Assembly: GCF_014836335.1 (NCBI RefSeq)
Contig: NZ_JACSRA010000006.1
Span: forward strand, 62,001-126,000
Length of the DNA stretch: 64,000 nt
Direction of reading: 5' to 3'
Source of the DNA: Clostridium cibarium
Lineage (GTDB): Bacteria > Bacillota > Clostridia > Clostridiales > Clostridiaceae
Position 1 is the first letter of the stretch; each line of letters starts with the position of its first letter. The position numbers and the translations under genes were made by a program. Of the stretch, positions 54,780 to 63,870 are shown one piece after another. The notes beneath the pieces are model-generated. The model searched no databases, was not told the origin of the DNA, and saw only the letters and a program-made list of their open reading frames with translations.

Positions 54780-57200
54780 TTGAAAAACAAATATACAAAA
54801 ACTATAATAATGTTTTTATCACTAACTATATTTTTATCACTATTTACGAATTTCAATTTAACTACTAAAGCTTCTACAGTTACTACAAAAGAAAAAGATA
54901 TTTCGCTTATACTAGATATATCAAACAACTTGCCATCTCAATCAAAAAAAGAATTTAACACAGCTTGTTCAAACTTTTGCAAAAATATTTTGAGCAAGTC
55001 TCCAAATAGTAAAATTTCTATAATTACTGCAGATAAAACTAAAAATATTCTTTCCTTCACATCTGATGCCAAGGAATTGAATGAAAGAATAACTTCTGCA
55101 TTAACTTCGGAAGAAACAGATATTAACGAATGTTTGCAAATATCTAATGACTTGTTTACTAGTAATAGCCCCTCAAATTCTGATAAGTCAATTGTTATTT
55201 TAAACAATGAACTTTCAAATAATACTTTTTCTTCCCAAGATAAATATAATTCTTGTGAAAATTATACATCTAGCATCTCAAGTTATATAAAAAATCTTTC
55301 TAGTAAATATGAAATATATTCTTTGAGTTACTTGAACAATTCAGCAAAAAATGATAACTCTTTATTACAAAAATCTCTTAAAAATATAATTCCTAAAAAT
55401 TATTACGAAACCAATAATATAAAAAGTTTATCATCAGAACTAAATGCAATATCTAAAAAGTTAACCAGCTCTCCTCCAATTATAATAATTCCAGGAATAA
55501 TGGGAAGTCGTCTATATAAAGATTCTGATTGTACTGTACAGATTTGGGATCCAGTAGTTAAACTAAATCCTTCAGATGAAAATAGCATCTATAATTTAGG
55601 AAAAAACATTAATATTTCTTCAACTCTATTTACAAAAAAAGTTGTAAATCAAGTACCTCTTTCTACTAGTGAAAGAGAATATGGAGCACAAAATTCCTAC
55701 AAGAATTTAGTCGATACTATTTGTAATGAATTTCCCGATAGAGAAGTATATTTCTTCTCTTACGATTTTAGAAAAAGTAATGTATCTGCTGGCGAACAAT
55801 TAAAAGACTTTATAGATAACACATTAAACGTCTCTAAAGTTGATTTAGTTTGCCATAGTATGGGCGGAATAGTTGCTTCAAATTACGCGACTCTAGATAC
55901 TTCGAAAATTGATAAAGTTATTACTCTTGGCACTCCCTATGAAGGAGCCCCTACACTTATAAATTCAGTATTAAATTGGTCAATTTTATCTGAAGATTGG
56001 AATAAAACTGATTTTGCTTTAGGTGTATGTGGTTTGACTAAAAAAGTCAAATCAGGTTTTTCTGGTGTAGCTGAACTTTATCCAACAAGAAATTACTTTG
56101 ATGCAGTTGGATTTTCTTCAAAGTTCAAAGATGGTTTATTCAGTAGTCATATTTCGCAAATAGATTATAGCAAATATAGTGAATATGGTAAAACAATTTT
56201 CCAAAACATTTATGATTCATGTGTTGCTGAACAAGAAGGAATTACACTAAATGGCTCTAATATACTAAGCACATTAAATAACTCCTACTTTGCAATTGGT
56301 ACAGGTGAAAAAACTATTAGTTCTTTAGTTTTTAAGAATGGCAATACCTTAGACTCTATTGATGTAAGCTCCCTTGTCTATGAAAATAATGGAGATGGAA
56401 CAGTACCGAAATTATCTTCTACAATGATAGGTGGCTTAGATAATGTCAATTCAAATAATGTTAGATATTTTTCTGAAACTACTCATGGAGGGCTTGTAAA
56501 TAGTTCAAACCCAATAAAATGGACAACAGATATATTAAAACAGGGAACTTCCACTTTAGGAAATAAAACTATCACTAATGGAAAACCTTATATAGTTATG
56601 CGTATTGATTCTCCAACTACCGCCACTATCGATAAAAATGGTGAAATATTAAACTCAGATACTGTTTCAACTAACTTTAGCTCATATGGTCGTTTAGATA
56701 GAATAGGCGAAAACGGAAATATTAAGATGGCTGCTATCGATGAAGATAATAATTGTAATGTAACCTTTCATGGAACTGATAAAGGAAAAATGGATTATGA
56801 CATGTCTTGGTATGATGAAAATAATAATTTAAAAGAAGAACGACACTTTGATAACATCCCTATAGAGAAAGGAACAAAAATATTTACTACAACAGATAAA
56901 TCAAATCCTACGGAATTGCAAATAGATGAAGATGGTAATGGCGAAATAGATAAAATAGTAAAATCTGATAAGGATAAGCAGGATGAACAAGTATTATTGA
57001 TCCTAAATGATTCAGATTCTAATAATTCAGGTGGAAATATGACTGAAGCTATTGCTACAAATACATCTTCTCTTGACGAATCTAAATCCATTACTAATTC
57101 AAATATAAATATATTAACTTGTATAATAATTATAACTTTAATAGCCTCAAGTATGGCAATAGCAATTACCGTAATAAATAAGAAGAAAAAAAGCAATTAA
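54780..57200 (+). CDS. membrane-anchored LCAT-like acylhydrolase with N-terminal vWA-like domain
   Basis: 806 residues. Signal peptide to about residue 32; a von Willebrand A-like domain at 38-190 (DISLILDISNN, degenerate metal site); an LCAT/lipase-type alpha/beta hydrolase from 232 (IIIIPGIMGSRLY) with nucleophile Ser360 in CHSMGG, acid in NNGDGTVP and His in ETTHGG; then a beta-rich part and a C-terminal membrane helix followed by KKKK, so it is held on the outer face. The start is a TTG behind GGGGG. Likely a phospholipase or esterase; the substrate is unknown. Confidence 0.85.
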   Translation: MKNKYTKTIIMFLSLTIFLSLFTNFNLTTKASTVTTKEKDISLILDISNNLPSQSKKEFNTACSNFCKNILSKSPNSKISIITADKTKNILSFTSDAKELNERITSALTSEETDINECLQISNDLFTSNSPSNSDKSIVILNNELSNNTFSSQDKYNSCENYTSSISSYIKNLSSKYEIYSLSYLNNSAKNDNSLLQKSLKNIIPKNYYETNNIKSLSSELNAISKKLTSSPPIIIIPGIMGSRLYKDSDCTVQIWDPVVKLNPSDENSIYNLGKNINISSTLFTKKVVNQVPLSTSEREYGAQNSYKNLVDTICNEFPDREVYFFSYDFRKSNVSAGEQLKDFIDNTLNVSKVDLVCHSMGGIVASNYATLDTSKIDKVITLGTPYEGAPTLINSVLNWSILSEDWNKTDFALGVCGLTKKVKSGFSGVAELYPTRNYFDAVGFSSKFKDGLFSSHISQIDYSKYSEYGKTIFQNIYDSCVAEQEGITLNGSNILSTLNNSYFAIGTGEKTISSLVFKNGNTLDSIDVSSLVYENNGDGTVPKLSSTMIGGLDNVNSNNVRYFSETTHGGLVNSSNPIKWTTDILKQGTSTLGNKTITNGKPYIVMRIDSPTTATIDKNGEILNSDTVSTNFSSYGRLDRIGENGNIKMAAIDEDNNCNVTFHGTDKGKMDYDMSWYDENNNLKEERHFDNIPIEKGTKIFTTTDKSNPTELQIDEDGNGEIDKIVKSDKDKQDEQVLLILNDSDSNNSGGNMTEAIATNTSSLDESKSITNSNINILTCIIIITLIASSMAIAITVINKKKKSN

Positions 57201-57216
57201 TTTTTATAAAACTAAA

Positions 57217-57255
57217 GAAGCTTGGGCAAAAAATTGTCCAAGCTTCCTTACTTTA
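57217..57255 (+). terminator. terminator of the LCAT-like gene
   Basis: GAAGCTTGG (57217-57225) pairs with CCAAGCTTC (57238-57246), followed by CTTACTTT. Confidence 0.82.
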
Positions 57256-57331
57256 ATACAAGTATATCATTTTATTATTCTATTAGCTAACAGCAAACAA
57301 TAAATAATTTAATTTTCTACTTTATATAACA

Positions 57332-58705
57332 TTATCCTACAAAAACTTCTTTATCTAATTCATTTAAACTTTTACTTACTGTAACTGCGGTTACCATAGT
57401 ATCATTAACATTTAACATAGTTCTTGCCATATCTAGAATTGGATCTATTGCTAAAATAGCGCCTGCTAGTGGGAAATACGCTCCCATTCCCATACCTGAT
57501 ATTACAACTGATACTGACATTATTGCTGTCCCTGGTAATCCTGCAATACCAAGCGAACTAATTACTACTATAACTACAAGCATAGCGTAAAAACTAAAAT
57601 CCATTGGCGTTCCCGACATATTAGCAATAGTAACAGACATTAATGCTGGGTATATGGCTGCACATCCATTCATTCCGATATTAGACCCTAAACTTCCAAC
57701 AAAACTTGAAATACCATTTTCAACCCCTACCTTTTTAGTTAAAGTATCAATAGTTACTGGTAATGTTCCAAGACTAGAACGTGAAGTAAAGGCTAAAATT
57801 AGTGGTTCTACAACATTTTTCAAATACTTAATTGGATTTAATCCATTTAACGCAACTATTACTAAGTGTATAACAAACATTACAGCTACACTTACGTATA
57901 ATGCAATAATAAAATTAATAACAACTGATATTGCTCCTATGCCTTTTCCTGCAATTGTGTTTGATAGTAAAGGAATTACGGCATATGGCATAAATCTAAT
58001 TACTGTTTTAGCAACGCTTGTCATTATTTTGTATGAAGCTTCTATCAAATCTACAGCTGGTTTTATAACTTCTGAATGTTTTGCGCTTAACCTTTTAATT
58101 GCGATACCAATAAAGGCTGCAAATATGACAACAGCTACTATATTAGAATCAGCCATAGCCTTTACAGGGTTAGCTGGTAAAAGCCCTCTTAGTGTGTCTA
58201 CTATTGAAATGACATCTTTCATCTCAGCTTTACCTTCAACTGCCTCAACACCAACCCCTAGCTTGAATATATTTCCTATTATTATACCAACAATAGAAGC
58301 GATTGCTGTTGTCCCAAGTAAAACTAATATAGACCTTGTTGTAAGCTTTCCTAAATTTTGTTTTGCATTCATATTAATTATTACTCTTAATATAGAAAGG
58401 AATACTAATGGTACAACTAACATCTTTAATAGATCCATAAATCCATTTCCAACTAAACTATACCACTTAACAACCTCACCTATCCATTTTACATCAACAG
58501 TGTCACCTGGAAATCCTGCAACTAATTGAACGAGAAGTCCAAGAGCTAAACCTATTATTGTAGATATAATCATACGCTTTGAAAAGCTAGCTTTTGTTTT
58601 TTCAAACTTTCTCATTCCGAAAAATATTCCAAATAAAATTGCAATAAATACTAATGTATTTATACTAGTAATCATAATAAACTTTGTAAAAAATGTACTA
58701 TCCAT
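57332..58705 (-). CDS. TcyP/YdjN-type L-cystine symporter
   Basis: 457 residues of the dicarboxylate/amino acid:cation symporter family, with eight membrane segments and two re-entrant hairpins. Family-specific stretches FTSRSSLGTLPVTID, GSNIGMNGCAAIYPALM and DPILDMARTMLNVN match cystine carriers TcyP and YdjN rather than glutamate carriers. AAGGAGG precedes the ATG. It lies two genes from a methyltransferase behind a cysteine-type T-box, in keeping with sulfur metabolism. No T-box stands before this gene. Confidence 0.88.
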   Translation of the reverse strand: MDSTFFTKFIMITSINTLVFIAILFGIFFGMRKFEKTKASFSKRMIISTIIGLALGLLVQLVAGFPGDTVDVKWIGEVVKWYSLVGNGFMDLLKMLVVPLVFLSILRVIINMNAKQNLGKLTTRSILVLLGTTAIASIVGIIIGNIFKLGVGVEAVEGKAEMKDVISIVDTLRGLLPANPVKAMADSNIVAVVIFAAFIGIAIKRLSAKHSEVIKPAVDLIEASYKIMTSVAKTVIRFMPYAVIPLLSNTIAGKGIGAISVVINFIIALYVSVAVMFVIHLVIVALNGLNPIKYLKNVVEPLILAFTSRSSLGTLPVTIDTLTKKVGVENGISSFVGSLGSNIGMNGCAAIYPALMSVTIANMSGTPMDFSFYAMLVVIVVISSLGIAGLPGTAIMSVSVVISGMGMGAYFPLAGAILAIDPILDMARTMLNVNDTMVTAVTVSKSLNELDKEVFVG

Positions 58706-58801
58706 AATTTCCTCCTTAAATATTTATAAGTCTTATATGTTTAATATGTTTAATATGATATCAATAATAATTCTCCGTGTCAATGTTAATATATAGAAAA
58801 C

Positions 58802-58845
58802 AAAAAAAAACAGATCATTACCTTAAAACTAAGATTAATGTCTGT
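58802..58845 (-). terminator. terminator of the carbonic anhydrase gene
   Basis: CAGATCATTACCTT (58811-58824) pairs imperfectly with AAGATTAATGTCTG (58831-58844); TTTTTTTTTG follows on the minus strand. Confidence 0.8.
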
Positions 58846-58853
58846 CATATAAT

Positions 58854-59423
58854 TTATTCATTATTGAGATATCCATTAACAACCACATCTAACTTTCCTG
58901 TCTCTGGAGATATTACCAAACCATGTACAACAACATTTTTAGGCGTTAATGGATGTCTTTTTATTAGTTCCACACTATCTTTTATTGAATCTTCTACTGA
59001 ATCAAATCCTTTAAGCCATTTTTCTATATCAATTCCTGAATGAAATAATGTGTCTATTACATCTTCAGATACTCCTCTGTCTTTAATTTTGCTTATTAGC
59101 TCTCCAGTATCCAAATTACACATACCACATCCATGATGACCAATTACTAATACTTCATCAACTTCAAATTCATATATAGCAACTATTATACTTCTGATTA
59201 TACTTCCAAAAGGGTGCATTATTGCTGCACCTGCATTTTTTATTATCTTAGCATCTCCATTTTTTAGATTTAATGCCTTTGGTAATAAATCTGTTAACCT
59301 AGTATCCATACAAGATAAAATTACTATCTTTTTATCAGGATTTTTAGATGTGGAATATTTTTCATAAATTTTATTTTGTACAAAATCAATATTATATTCT
59401 AATATTTCATATAGCTTTTTCAT
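58854..59423 (-). CDS. beta-class carbonic anhydrase
   Basis: Hydrates CO2 to bicarbonate. Zinc ligands are Cys38 (SCMDTRL), His96 and Cys99 (GHHGCG), with the Asp40-Arg42 dyad; 189 residues is a short bacterial beta-CA. AGAAGGAGG precedes the ATG. It is bounded on both sides by terminators, so it is probably a single-gene unit supplying bicarbonate for carboxylations. Confidence 0.93.
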   Translation of the reverse strand: MKKLYEILEYNIDFVQNKIYEKYSTSKNPDKKIVILSCMDTRLTDLLPKALNLKNGDAKIIKNAGAAIMHPFGSIIRSIIVAIYEFEVDEVLVIGHHGCGMCNLDTGELISKIKDRGVSEDVIDTLFHSGIDIEKWLKGFDSVEDSIKDSVELIKRHPLTPKNVVVHGLVISPETGKLDVVVNGYLNNE

Positions 59424-59472
59424 ATAAACCTCCTTCTAAATTTCAACCATTATACCATAAACTATATTAATG

Positions 59473-59507
59473 AAAAAAGTAGAATTTTACTACAATTCTA
59501 CTTTTTT
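59473..59507 (-). terminator. terminator after the methyltransferase gene
   Basis: AAAAAAGTAGAATT pairs with AATTCTACTTTTTT around TTACTAC; symmetrical, so it works in both directions. It separates the T-box unit from carbonic anhydrase. Confidence 0.85.
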
Positions 59508-59565
59508 ATTCCAATTTATTTTTTTAGTTATATTTTTTATCACTTTTAACGGTTCTTGATTTTAT

Positions 59566-60201
59566 TTAATCTCCTCCCTTTATTGCAGTAGCCACAAAAA
59601 TATCTGTTTCTGTATATTCACCTTTACTAGAATATCCCCTAGCTTTTAGCTCAGTATTCTCTATAGAAATATTTTTAAATCCACTGCTATCAAGCCACTT
59701 ATATATTTGATTATTACTAAATCCTAACCACTCATCGAACATTTCAGTTTTCGCCCATTGACCATTATGCTCATAAACATCTGAAATTACAACTTTCCCT
59801 CCCTTTTTTAATACTCTATACATTTCTTTTATTGCTTTTTGAGCATTTATAACATGGTGAAGTGCCATATTTATTGTTATTGCATCGAGAGTTTCATCAA
59901 ATATAACTAAATCGTCTAATAAGGACTTCACAGGATATATATTATTATAACCATGCTTTATACTTTCCATCTTTAATTCTTTAAGCATGTTTCTTGCCTG
60001 ATCAATTGAAAAAACTATATTTGCTTTTCTCTTAGCTAGAGCTAGCGATATAAATCCTGTACCACACCCTAAATCTCCAACTACCTTATTTTGCACATCT
60101 AACTTCTCAAGTATCCTTTCTCTAACTTCATCTCTGAAATATTCACTTCTCATCTTATTCCAACTAGAAGCTATATTGTCAAAATATTTTTTTGAACTCA
60201 T
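59566..60201 (-). CDS. class I SAM-dependent methyltransferase under T-box control
   Basis: 211 residues. SAM-binding motif I VGDLGCGTGF at about 41-50, an acidic loop (IDQARNML) and the ALHHV segment, as in UbiE/UbiG-type enzymes. AGAGGAGG precedes the ATG. It is the only gene between a T-box leader and a terminator. In Clostridium acetobutylicum a ubiG-like methyltransferase heads a cysteine T-box operon with mccB and mccA (methionine-to-cysteine conversion); here mccAB do not follow. The acceptor molecule is unknown. Confidence 0.87.
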   Translation of the reverse strand: MSSKKYFDNIASSWNKMRSEYFRDEVRERILEKLDVQNKVVGDLGCGTGFISLALAKRKANIVFSIDQARNMLKELKMESIKHGYNNIYPVKSLLDDLVIFDETLDAITINMALHHVINAQKAIKEMYRVLKKGGKVVISDVYEHNGQWAKTEMFDEWLGFSNNQIYKWLDSSGFKNISIENTELKARGYSSKGEYTETDIFVATAIKGGD

Positions 60202-60235
60202 TTTAAATTTCCTCCTCTTTTATTAATATAAATAC

Positions 60236-60501
60236 AAAAAACTTCCACCTCTAAAATATAGAGGCAGAAGTTTATTCCGCGGTTCCACTCTAATTACTAT
60301 TAAACAAACTTAATAGAATCTCATTTATCTAGTACTACCATACTATAACTCTATAACGGGAGTTCCCGCTGCTATCTACTAATTCTTATTCGAGGCAGTG
60401 CTCAAAGATGCATTCACATAGAATCCATTAAAAATCTCTTTCAGCTTTAAAGACTTCTCTCTGATAATTTCAACTATACTACTATTTCTTCTCAATGCAT
60501 A
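60236..60501 (-). ncRNA. T-box riboswitch, probable cysteine specifier
   Basis: Minus-strand leader with all T-box parts. The core AGAGTGGAACCGCGG is at 60291-60277. Stem I has the AGAAGA...AATAGTA side (about 60493-60479) and GAATGCATCTTTGAGC on the other, a canonical specifier loop and kink-turn; TGC (60412-60410), followed by A, reads as a cysteine codon. The terminator ACTTCTGCCTCTA/TAGAGGTGGAAGT with a T-run lies at 60271-60235. Uncharged tRNA-Cys should allow transcription of the methyltransferase gene 35 bases beyond. Methionine (ATG, offset by one) is the less likely reading. Confidence 0.9.
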
Positions 60502-60629
60502 TTAACTTATATGTCATATATGTTTTGTATGCTATATTAATATAATATACTATTTTCCTATTTTTGTACATTCATTTTATAAATTTCTTATTCTTATATT
60601 TTGAGATAATATATAAATCACTAAATAAA

Positions 60630-60663
60630 TTAGGAGTTTAAAGTTATAACTCTAAACCCCTAA
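60630..60663 (-). terminator. hairpin after the U32 gene
   Basis: TTAGGAGTTTA pairs with TAAACCCCTAA (one mismatch) with an inner AGTTATAACT palindrome. The following minus-strand tail is AT-rich with few T's, so termination strength is uncertain. Between it and the T-box (60502-60629) I see only AT-rich promoter-like sequence. Confidence 0.6.
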
Positions 60664-60666
60664 TTC

Positions 60667-61902
60667 TTATACTAATTCTTTCCTAATAAAACTATTTTTT
60701 TCAACTTTAAATGGTATCCTTACCTTACACATCATTCCAGGATGCGGGCAAGTCTCTATAGCTTCTCCATCTTCATTATATAGCTCTTCAATAACAAAGG
60801 ATTCACCAAATGAATTTGGAGATAAAATTTCAACCTTGTCTCCTAAAATAAATTTATTTCTTTGTTTACATAATGCTATTTGAGTTTCTTCATCATATTC
60901 ATGTACAATTGCTACAACATCATATTCCCTAACATGATCATTAGTATTATATATTATCCCTTCACTCTTAGGCTCGCTAAAGAAAAATCCTGTATGATAT
61001 TCTCTATGACTTACTTTATACATTTCATTCAATAATACATTTGGTAATTCATAATTTTCAGGATCACTATAATACAAGTCAATAGCTTTTCTATATGCAT
61101 TTACAATTATAGCTACATAATATTCACTCTTATTTCTACCTTCAATCTTTAATGATGAAATTCCTGCCTCCATAAGTTCTGGTATATATTCAATCATACA
61201 TAAATCCTTTGAATTCATAATATATGTACCATTTGAATCCTCTTCTATTGGGAAATATTCATTTTCCCTCTTTTGCTCCATTAAAGAATATTTCCATCTA
61301 CATGACTGAGCACATGAACCTCTATTAGAATCTCTACCAGCCATATAACTTGAAAGAAGACATCTTCCAGAATAGGAAATACACATTGATCCATGAACAA
61401 AAACTTCTAGTTCTAACTCTTCAGAAATATTTTTTCGGATTTCCTTGATTTCTTTAAGTGAACATTCTCTAGCTAAAACAACACGTTCAGCTCCAAAGCT
61501 TTCCCACATATTACATGCTTCATAGTTAATTGTATTAGCTTGTGTACTTATGTGTATTGGTAAATTACTATGTTTCTTTACCATTGAAAACACACCAAGA
61601 TCAGATACTAAGACAGCATCAATTCCTATTTCCTCAAGCTTTTTCAAAAATTCAGGTAATTTTTCCAAATCCTCATTTTTAGGCATTATATTTATTGTAC
61701 AGTACATTTTTTTTCCAAGATTATGGGCTATCTTAACCCCTTCTTCCATATCTTCATATGAAAAGTTTTTAGCTGCTGCTCTTAAGGAAAAAATCTCCCC
61801 ACCAAAATAAACAGCATCTGCTCCATATTGAAAGGCAATTTTTAATTTTTCTAAACTACCTGCTGGAGCTAAAAGTTCTGGTTTTTTTAATTTATTTTTC
61901 AT
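60667..61902 (-). CDS. U32-family protein, TrhP/YrrO-like tRNA hydroxylation factor
   Basis: 411 residues. PELLAPAGSLEKLKIAFQYG at the start and the Cys-rich VHGSMCISYSGRCLLSS with NRGSCAQSCRWKY mark the U32 family with its four-Cys cluster. Although named collagenase-like, members such as E. coli TrhP (YegQ) and Bacillus YrrO hydroxylate U34 of tRNAs using prephenate; this length fits that group. A C-terminal beta-barrel (about 330-411) is present. Start supported by GAGGATG upstream. Not evidently linked to neighbours. Confidence 0.88.
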   Translation of the reverse strand: MKNKLKKPELLAPAGSLEKLKIAFQYGADAVYFGGEIFSLRAAAKNFSYEDMEEGVKIAHNLGKKMYCTINIMPKNEDLEKLPEFLKKLEEIGIDAVLVSDLGVFSMVKKHSNLPIHISTQANTINYEACNMWESFGAERVVLARECSLKEIKEIRKNISEELELEVFVHGSMCISYSGRCLLSSYMAGRDSNRGSCAQSCRWKYSLMEQKRENEYFPIEEDSNGTYIMNSKDLCMIEYIPELMEAGISSLKIEGRNKSEYYVAIIVNAYRKAIDLYYSDPENYELPNVLLNEMYKVSHREYHTGFFFSEPKSEGIIYNTNDHVREYDVVAIVHEYDEETQIALCKQRNKFILGDKVEILSPNSFGESFVIEELYNEDGEAIETCPHPGMMCKVRIPFKVEKNSFIRKELV

Positions 61903-62117
61903 ATAAATTCATCCTCATGTCCTTAATTTATTCTTTATTCTCTTATATATAGTAAAATTGTACACTCTAATTATAATATTTAGATCTCATCTTTTATCTA
62001 TATAAAAACAATCTCCTTTTTTACATATTATATAATAAACTAACAACATTACACTTGCAAATGTATATTTTCTCAAGTTTATCATATGCTAAAAATCTAA
62101 TATGAAACACTTTATTT
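61903..62117. other. gene-free gap between U32 and GH3-type genes
   Basis: AT-rich spacer. It should hold the U32 promoter on the minus strand; I see no clear terminator for the GH3-type gene and no structured RNA. Confidence 0.4.
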
Positions 62118-63794
62118 TTAAATATGGTTTTCACTTAAAATCTTTAACAGATACTCCTTATTGGTTACTACCCTTGGAATTTTAATTTGATTTTTAGATA
62201 TACCTTTACTAATTAGAGATTCTTTCATTAATTTAAAAGTATTTGGTTTTAAAAGCATTATTTTCACAATCCCTAATCGTTTATTATTCCTTGCTCTATC
62301 ATAAGCTAAATTTGAAGCTCTGATTTCTTTATCCAATACTTCTTGTAATAATCTTTTCTTAGAATCCGATATTATATCTTTTAATTCAAAATAAAAAATA
62401 TATCTTCCAGGAGTTATTGAATTATCTGGCTTTGTAGTATAATCTACCAAACTTAAGTTCATTTTTTTTACAGTATTCCTTATTGCATTTGTTATATGTT
62501 CCTCATTAGTCTTTTCAGCCACCATATTTAGCACTTGATTTTTCCTATATAAAAATTCAATTTCAGGAGAATTATTATAAAACCCAATTACCTTTACAAC
62601 GTCCCCAATTCTATATCTATAAAGACCAGCATAATTCGTAACTAAAATTTCATATTTTTCTTCCTTTTTTACTTCATTTAAGCATAAAGTTTCAATTTGT
62701 TTTTTCTCACATTCATTAAGTGGAATAAATTCATAAAAGGCTGTATCTGGTAAAATTACATATCTAATTTTATCAGAATAAGGATTAATTCCTATCATAG
62801 CTTCTGTTGCACCATAAGCAGGAGAATATATAGGTAATGAATCCGTATAATAGTTCACCTTATCATCATATATGCTGAAATTTGCTCCTGTTACTGTAGT
62901 AATATAAGTAAGACTTGGCCATATTCTTTTGCTTATCCCTTTAAATCCCTTATTAAATTCTTCTTCTAACTTATCTGCTCTACTAGCATTTGATGATAAA
63001 TATTTATTTATCTTTTTTCTAGTAAATTCATCCAAATTTAATTTTTTATTTATATAACCTCTTCTTATATCTTTGACTAAATCTTCATGTTTTTCTTCTA
63101 AAATTCTAAATAAATCTAAAACATTTGAAATAAAAACTCCGCTTATATATAAAAGTTTAACTTCCTCCAATGCAAATAGAAGATGTAGATATATTGAATC
63201 CTCTTTATCTTTTATTTCCATAACTTCTACAGGAGAAGTATATAAATAAGGTAATATTTCACTTATTCCATTCATTCCTCCAGAAGTAGCCGAACAAATT
63301 GGAATTCCTCCCTTACTATAAGTGGTCATTACCATATCTGATATCATTAATCCTTTTCCATAATTCCAACTTTCTTTAAAATTGTTATATGAAAATCTAG
63401 TAATAAGCAACGCCATATACTTTGCAGCTACTAATCTACTTTTCTTAGTGCATGGAATTAACTTTTGTTTTCCTGTAGTTCCTGATGTATGTCCAAAGTA
63501 CTTTACATCATCACAAATTAAAATATTCTTTTCACCTTTTGCCATTCGTTCTATATAATTATCATAATCTTCATATTGGCTTAATGGAACTTTCTTCTTA
63601 AAATGCTCTACAGAATTAATATGATCAAAATCATATTTTAGTCCTATCTCACTCTTAGCATTCATTTTTAATATTTTTTTCAAAACATGCTCATTTACTC
63701 TAAGAGGATCCTTTGTTTTTTTATTAAAGCTTTTTTCCAACAGGCCACCTGCAAATATAGTAGTTCTGTAAAGCATTTTGCTTATCATACTCAT
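62118..63794 (-). CDS. bacterial GH3-family acyl-adenylate/amido synthetase-like protein
   Basis: 558 residues of the GH3 branch of the ANL adenylating superfamily, known in plants for joining amino acids to auxin or jasmonate. The phosphate-binding loop GHTSGTTGKQKLIP is at 101-114, PAYGATEAM near 343-351 and YRYRIGDVVKV near 410 are the other ATP motifs, and a mobile C-terminal domain follows. GGAAG precedes the ATG. No carrier protein or tailoring gene is adjacent, so the acid and amine substrates are unknown. Confidence 0.88.
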   Translation of the reverse strand: MSMISKMLYRTTIFAGGLLEKSFNKKTKDPLRVNEHVLKKILKMNAKSEIGLKYDFDHINSVEHFKKKVPLSQYEDYDNYIERMAKGEKNILICDDVKYFGHTSGTTGKQKLIPCTKKSRLVAAKYMALLITRFSYNNFKESWNYGKGLMISDMVMTTYSKGGIPICSATSGGMNGISEILPYLYTSPVEVMEIKDKEDSIYLHLLFALEEVKLLYISGVFISNVLDLFRILEEKHEDLVKDIRRGYINKKLNLDEFTRKKINKYLSSNASRADKLEEEFNKGFKGISKRIWPSLTYITTVTGANFSIYDDKVNYYTDSLPIYSPAYGATEAMIGINPYSDKIRYVILPDTAFYEFIPLNECEKKQIETLCLNEVKKEEKYEILVTNYAGLYRYRIGDVVKVIGFYNNSPEIEFLYRKNQVLNMVAEKTNEEHITNAIRNTVKKMNLSLVDYTTKPDNSITPGRYIFYFELKDIISDSKKRLLQEVLDKEIRASNLAYDRARNNKRLGIVKIMLLKPNTFKLMKESLISKGISKNQIKIPRVVTNKEYLLKILSENHI

Positions 63795-63870
63795 AACACA
63801 TACTTCCGAAAAATTTCTCTTTAATTAAATATATGATAAAATTTATTATAATACCCCGTTATTTATACAA

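Noticed and set aside
55403..57196. Several minus-strand frames inside the LCAT-like gene
   Set aside because: They are shadows of a gene with signal peptide, catalytic motifs and strong ribosome site on the plus strand.
57654..58529. Long plus-strand open frame (291 codons) opposite the cystine symporter gene
   Set aside because: It is the complement of a membrane-protein gene, has no ribosome site or recognisable domain, and its composition mirrors the opposite strand.
59424..59565. Antisense S-box expected by analogy with the C. acetobutylicum ubiG operon
   Set aside because: I see only a plain bidirectional terminator and no SAM-I core motif; an antisense unit may still exist but nothing here supports it.
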